DNA from: Rhodospirillales bacterium
GTDB lineage: Bacteria; Pseudomonadota; Alphaproteobacteria; TMED109
DNA length: 64,000 nucleotides
Assembly (NCBI GenBank): GCA_009839325.1
Contig: VXPW01000100.1
Coordinates: forward strand, 1-64,000
Direction: 5' to 3'
Shown piece after piece: positions 61,337 to 64,000 of the stretch. Every line of letters starts with the position of its first letter. Position 1 is the first letter of the stretch. The notes beneath the pieces are model-generated. The model did no database searches. It was not told where the DNA came from and worked only from the letters and a program-made list of their open reading frames with translations. Made by a program: the position numbers and the translations under genes.

Positions 61337-62500
61337 TCAGTCTCCCGGCGCGTACCTGTTGAACAGCCACAGCGCTCCGGCCGCCATTGCAACTGCAAAC
61401 ACGGCCCCCGCCATGTAGGGCCAACTCGGGCCGACATGATGAAAACCGGCTCCTGCTACTGCCGGGCCGACGATCCGGGCAAACGACGCCGCCGACTGTG
61501 CAAGGCCGAACGCCGCACCGGCGGTGTTGTTTCGGATGGTTCCGGCGATCAGCGCGGCCAGCGCCGGATTGGCAAATCCCAATCCGAACACTAGTGCGAC
61601 GACGGACGGCACCAGGGCGATCAGGTCGGCGCTGGCCGCAATGCCGGCCATGCCGATCGCCAACATCACGATCCCTATTCCGGTTGTCGCCGGGTTGCCG
61701 ATCCGACTGGCCACCCGTCCCACCAGCACACCCTGAACCAGGACGCCGAGCACGCTGGCACCGGCAAAGAGGTAGCCGTTCTGGAGCGGCCCCCAGTGGA
61801 GCATCCGCTCAGACCACAGGGCGAACGTGGACTCCATCCCTGCAAACACGAGGGTCACGCCGAAATAGAGGGCCACGAGGCCGCCGCAGAAGCCGCCGGC
61901 AAAGGCGGGCAGGAGCCTGCGAACGGGGTTGCGGCCTGTCTGGGGGGCTTGCCGTCGCTGCGGCTCGCGCATGAAGAAGGCGCCCAACACCACCGCCACG
62001 CCGGAAACCCCTATTGCTGCGAGCAGCGGTGCCGCGAAGTCTGCCGTCGCGGGATCCATTCCGGCCAGCAGGCCACCGATGGCGGGCCCGGCCACAAAGC
62101 CGACCGACAGGGCGGCGCCGAACAGCCCCATGCCGCGTGTGCGGTCCTCGGGGGCCGTCACGTCGGCGATATACGCCTGGGCGACCGCAAGATTCCCGGC
62201 CATCGCGCCTGCGGCGGCGCGCGCGATGACCAGGTCGGTAAGCGACTGGGCATGCAGAAGCAGGAGATAGGCACCGATACCGCATGCCAGCGTCGTGAGC
62301 AGTACTGGCTTGCGGCCCCATCGATCGGACAGCCCGCCCCAAAGCGGCGAGGTCACCAGCTGTGCCGCTGAGAACGTCGTCATCAGCAGGGCTATCTCTT
62401 GGGGATTGGCGCCGTGGCTCTCGGCGTAGAACGGGAGCATCGGGATGATGATCCCGAACCCCATCATGTCGATCGCGACGATTAGCAGGACAACCGGCAT
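61337..62500 (-). CDS. MFS transporter, TetA/DHA1-type drug:H+ antiporter
   Basis: 387 residues, 12 predicted helices. Motif A in GGLSDRWGRKPVLL, the second half repeat, motif C-like GFVAGPAIGGLLAG after helix 5 (antiporter signature), and the charged loop between halves (MREPQRRQAP). Resembles tetracycline-type exporters, but specificity is unknown. ATG 62500 has GGGGG upstream; TTG 62524 would add eight residues. The gene is preceded by accA (30 bases) and followed by the NUDIX gene. Confidence 0.88.
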   Translation of the reverse strand: MPVVLLIVAIDMMGFGIIIPMLPFYAESHGANPQEIALLMTTFSAAQLVTSPLWGGLSDRWGRKPVLLTTLACGIGAYLLLLHAQSLTDLVIARAAAGAMAGNLAVAQAYIADVTAPEDRTRGMGLFGAALSVGFVAGPAIGGLLAGMDPATADFAAPLLAAIGVSGVAVVLGAFFMREPQRRQAPQTGRNPVRRLLPAFAGGFCGGLVALYFGVTLVFAGMESTFALWSERMLHWGPLQNGYLFAGASVLGVLVQGVLVGRVASRIGNPATTGIGIVMLAIGMAGIAASADLIALVPSVVALVFGLGFANPALAALIAGTIRNNTAGAAFGLAQSAASFARIVGPAVAGAGFHHVGPSWPYMAGAVFAVAMAAGALWLFNRYAPGD

Positions 62501-62530
62501 GGGACGGCCCCCAGGCCGGAACAAACGCAG

Positions 62531-63478
62531 CTAAATGCGGCGAAAGTCGATGTACTTCTTGCGCCGCGCAGCAACCAGCGCGCGCGGATCCTTGCCTTCC
62601 AGCGCTGTCACGGCCTTTTCCAGGTGTTGCCCCACCGACTTGAGAACGGAATCCGGCTTCCGGTGTGCTCCGCCCACGGGCTCGGGAATGACGGTATCGA
62701 CAACGCCGAAGGATTTCATGTCAGCCGCGGTCAGGCGGAGCGCCTCGGCCGCGGCGTCGGCCTCGTCGTTGGTGCGCCATAGGATCGACGCGCATCCTTC
62801 CGGAGAGATCACCGAGTACACGCTGTTCTCGAGCATCAGGACCCGGTCGGCGGACGCAATGGCCACAGCGCCGCCGGAGCCGCCCTCGCCCACGATGACG
62901 CTGACGATGGGCACCCCGACGGACAGGCAGGTCCGGATCGCCTGCGCGATGGCTTCTGCCTGGCCGCGTTGCTCGGCGCCGACTCCGGGGTACGCTCCGG
63001 CGGTGTCAACGAAGCTGATGATCGGCAGCTGGAAACGGTCGGCGAGCCGCATCAGGCGCACGGCCTTGCGGTAGCCTTCCGGCCTAGCCATACCGAAGTT
63101 GCGGCGCACCCGCTCGGCGGTCTCCCGTCCCTTCTCGTGCCCGAGCACCACAACGGAGCGCGATCGGAACCGTCCGAGACCACCGACCATCGCGGGGTCC
63201 TCGCCGAAGCAGCGGTCGCCGGCCAACGGCTGAAACTCTTCGATCAACGCCCCGACGTAGTCGAGCATGTGCGGTCGGTCCGGATGCCGGGCGACCTGTG
63301 TCAGCTGCCAGGGCGTGAGCTTGGCATAAGTCTGCTGGAGGAGGAGCTGCGCCTTGGATTGCAGGCGTCCCACTTCCTCGACGATGTTGAGGTCGCTTTC
63401 ACCGCTCAGATGGCGAAGCTCACGAATCTTGCCTTCGAGTTCGGCGATCGGCCCTTCAAAGTCGAGGAAGTGCTGCAT
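62531..63478 (-). CDS. accA: Acetyl-CoA carboxylase carboxyltransferase alpha subunit
   Basis: 315 residues. N-terminal FLDFEGPIAELEGKIRELR, then ARHPDRPHMLDYV and the core GHEKGRETAERVRRNFGMARPEGYRKAVRLMRLADRF, FVDTAGAYPGVGAEQRGQAEAIA and SPEGCASILWRT. With AccD it transfers CO2 from biotin to acetyl-CoA, the first step of fatty acid synthesis. It begins 11 bases after the lyase gene stop. Full length for the family. Confidence 0.96.
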   Translation of the reverse strand: MQHFLDFEGPIAELEGKIRELRHLSGESDLNIVEEVGRLQSKAQLLLQQTYAKLTPWQLTQVARHPDRPHMLDYVGALIEEFQPLAGDRCFGEDPAMVGGLGRFRSRSVVVLGHEKGRETAERVRRNFGMARPEGYRKAVRLMRLADRFQLPIISFVDTAGAYPGVGAEQRGQAEAIAQAIRTCLSVGVPIVSVIVGEGGSGGAVAIASADRVLMLENSVYSVISPEGCASILWRTNDEADAAAEALRLTAADMKSFGVVDTVIPEPVGGAHRKPDSVLKSVGQHLEKAVTALEGKDPRALVAARRKKYIDFRRI

Positions 63479-63489
63479 CGGAGTTGCCG

Positions 63490-64000
63490 TCAGCCCACCG
63501 ATCCACGGATCTGGTCGGCCTTCCTGACCAGATTCTCGGCCTGCTTGATCGAAGCGATGTCGATCATTCGGCCGTCAAGTGCCACCGCCCCTGCCCCTTC
63601 GCACTGCGCCTTGTTCATGGCCTCGAGAATCCGCCGCCCCTGGGCGACGTCCTGCTCGGACGGGCTGAACAACTCGTTGGCCAGCGGCACCTGGGAAGGA
63701 TGGATGGCCCACTTTCCTTCGCAGCCGAGTACCCCTGACCGGTTCCCCTGGGCACGGTAGCCGTGCGGATCCGAGAAATCGCCGAATGGCCCGTCGATCG
63801 GGCGAAGTCCTGCAGCTCTGGCCGCCACCACCAGCCGTGATATCGCGTAGTGCCACATGTCCCCCCAATGGTAGGCGCGTTCCTCGCCCTCCAGCAAATC
63901 GGTGAGCACGCCGTAATCCGGGTGCGGGCCGCCGATGCTGGTCGTGCGGGCGCGGGTCGAGGCCGCATAGTCGGCGACACCGAAGTGCAGCGACTCGTTT
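63490..64000 (-). CDS. HpcH/HpaI aldolase / CitE family, malyl-CoA lyase-like (partial, 5' end outside window)
   Basis: The 3' 170 codons of a longer gene; the frame runs open to the window edge. Residues visible: ESLHFGVADYAASTRAR, DMWHYAISRLVVAARAAG, DGPFGDFSDPHGYR, GKWAIHPSQVPLANELFSPS, and ALDGRMIDIASIKQAENLV. These are the C-terminal half of L-malyl-CoA/beta-methylmalyl-CoA lyases, which in related bacteria cleave malyl-CoA or methylmalyl-CoA to glyoxylate plus acetyl- or propionyl-CoA. Another CitE-like lyase is possible. Start and full motif set lie beyond position 64000. Confidence 0.8.
   Translation of the reverse strand, partial: NESLHFGVADYAASTRARTTSIGGPHPDYGVLTDLLEGEERAYHWGDMWHYAISRLVVAARAAGLRPIDGPFGDFSDPHGYRAQGNRSGVLGCEGKWAIHPSQVPLANELFSPSEQDVAQGRRILEAMNKAQCEGAGAVALDGRMIDIASIKQAENLVRKADQIRGSVG

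Overview
The window is 64 kb of GC-rich (roughly two-thirds G+C by eye), densely packed bacterial DNA. Gene content and order indicate an alphaproteobacterium, probably Rhodospirillales-like. The indicators are a general amino-acid aapJQMP importer, dapC-like/ftsK/lolA, hdaA next to ppk and ppx, purMN facing holC/ndk/pepA, an MaeB malic enzyme fused to a phosphotransacetylase-like domain, phoR-pstSCAB-phoU-phoB, and a malyl-CoA-lyase-type gene beside accA. No rRNA, tRNA, CRISPR array, insertion sequence, integrase or phage module was seen. The first ~60 bases are a poly-C tract and look like a contig end.

Layout. 0.5-7.4 kb (+): alpha/beta hydrolase, ammonium transporter, DapC-like aminotransferase, FtsK, LolA. 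7.5-11.9 kb (-): aap importer with a good sigma70-type promoter, a 5' leader hairpin and two hairpins separating the binding-protein gene from the permeases. 12.0-12.5 kb (+): exported DUF3574 protein. 12.8-19.7 kb (-): NUDIX, propionyl-CoA synthetase, BI-1 membrane protein, AspRS, an enolase-superfamily enzyme and a small two-helix membrane protein. 20-24 kb (+): a sulfolactaldehyde-reductase-like dehydrogenase, a saccharopine-dehydrogenase-like oxidoreductase, a possible decayed gene and RNase D. 24-31.6 kb (-): six-gene run DUF2066 - AI-2E-type permease - hdaA - atypical SDR - ppk - ppx. 31.7-33.4 kb (+): purM-purN. 33.3-36 kb (-): 35-aa membrane peptide - pepA - a single gene encoding HolC fused to nucleoside diphosphate kinase.

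36.4-46 kb (+): maeB, then the complete phosphate-sensing and uptake operon. 46.3-54.5 kb: accessory metabolic region with an orphan TRAP binding protein, a PhyH-type dioxygenase, an orphan NosR-like flavo/iron-sulfur membrane protein, an operon of TIM-barrel isomerase + enolase-superfamily dehydratase + maleylacetate-reductase-type dehydrogenase, and a VOC protein. 54.7-60.4 kb (+): NhaD antiporter, QmcA-NfeD pair, TolC-like channel and a stand-alone Cache-like protein. 60.5-64 kb (-): malyl-CoA-lyase-like gene (cut by the edge), accA, MFS exporter and DUF4743/NUDIX protein.

Themes. Phosphate and energy storage (pst/pho, ppk/ppx), replication control and nucleotide supply (hdaA, HolC-Ndk, purMN), and acyl-CoA/C3-C4 carbon handling (prpE, maeB, accA, lyase) dominate. 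The most notable observation is the HolC-Ndk fusion. It joins the clamp-loader chi subunit to the enzyme that makes (d)NTPs, in a locus where these are expected to be neighbouring separate genes. Secondary leads are the YihU-like reductase with no sulfoglycolysis neighbours, the orphan NosR-like protein, the three-enzyme catabolic operon, the stand-alone Cache protein and the SDR without a YxxxK motif inside the hdaA-ppk operon. All functional calls come from reading motifs and recalling families; no database search was run.
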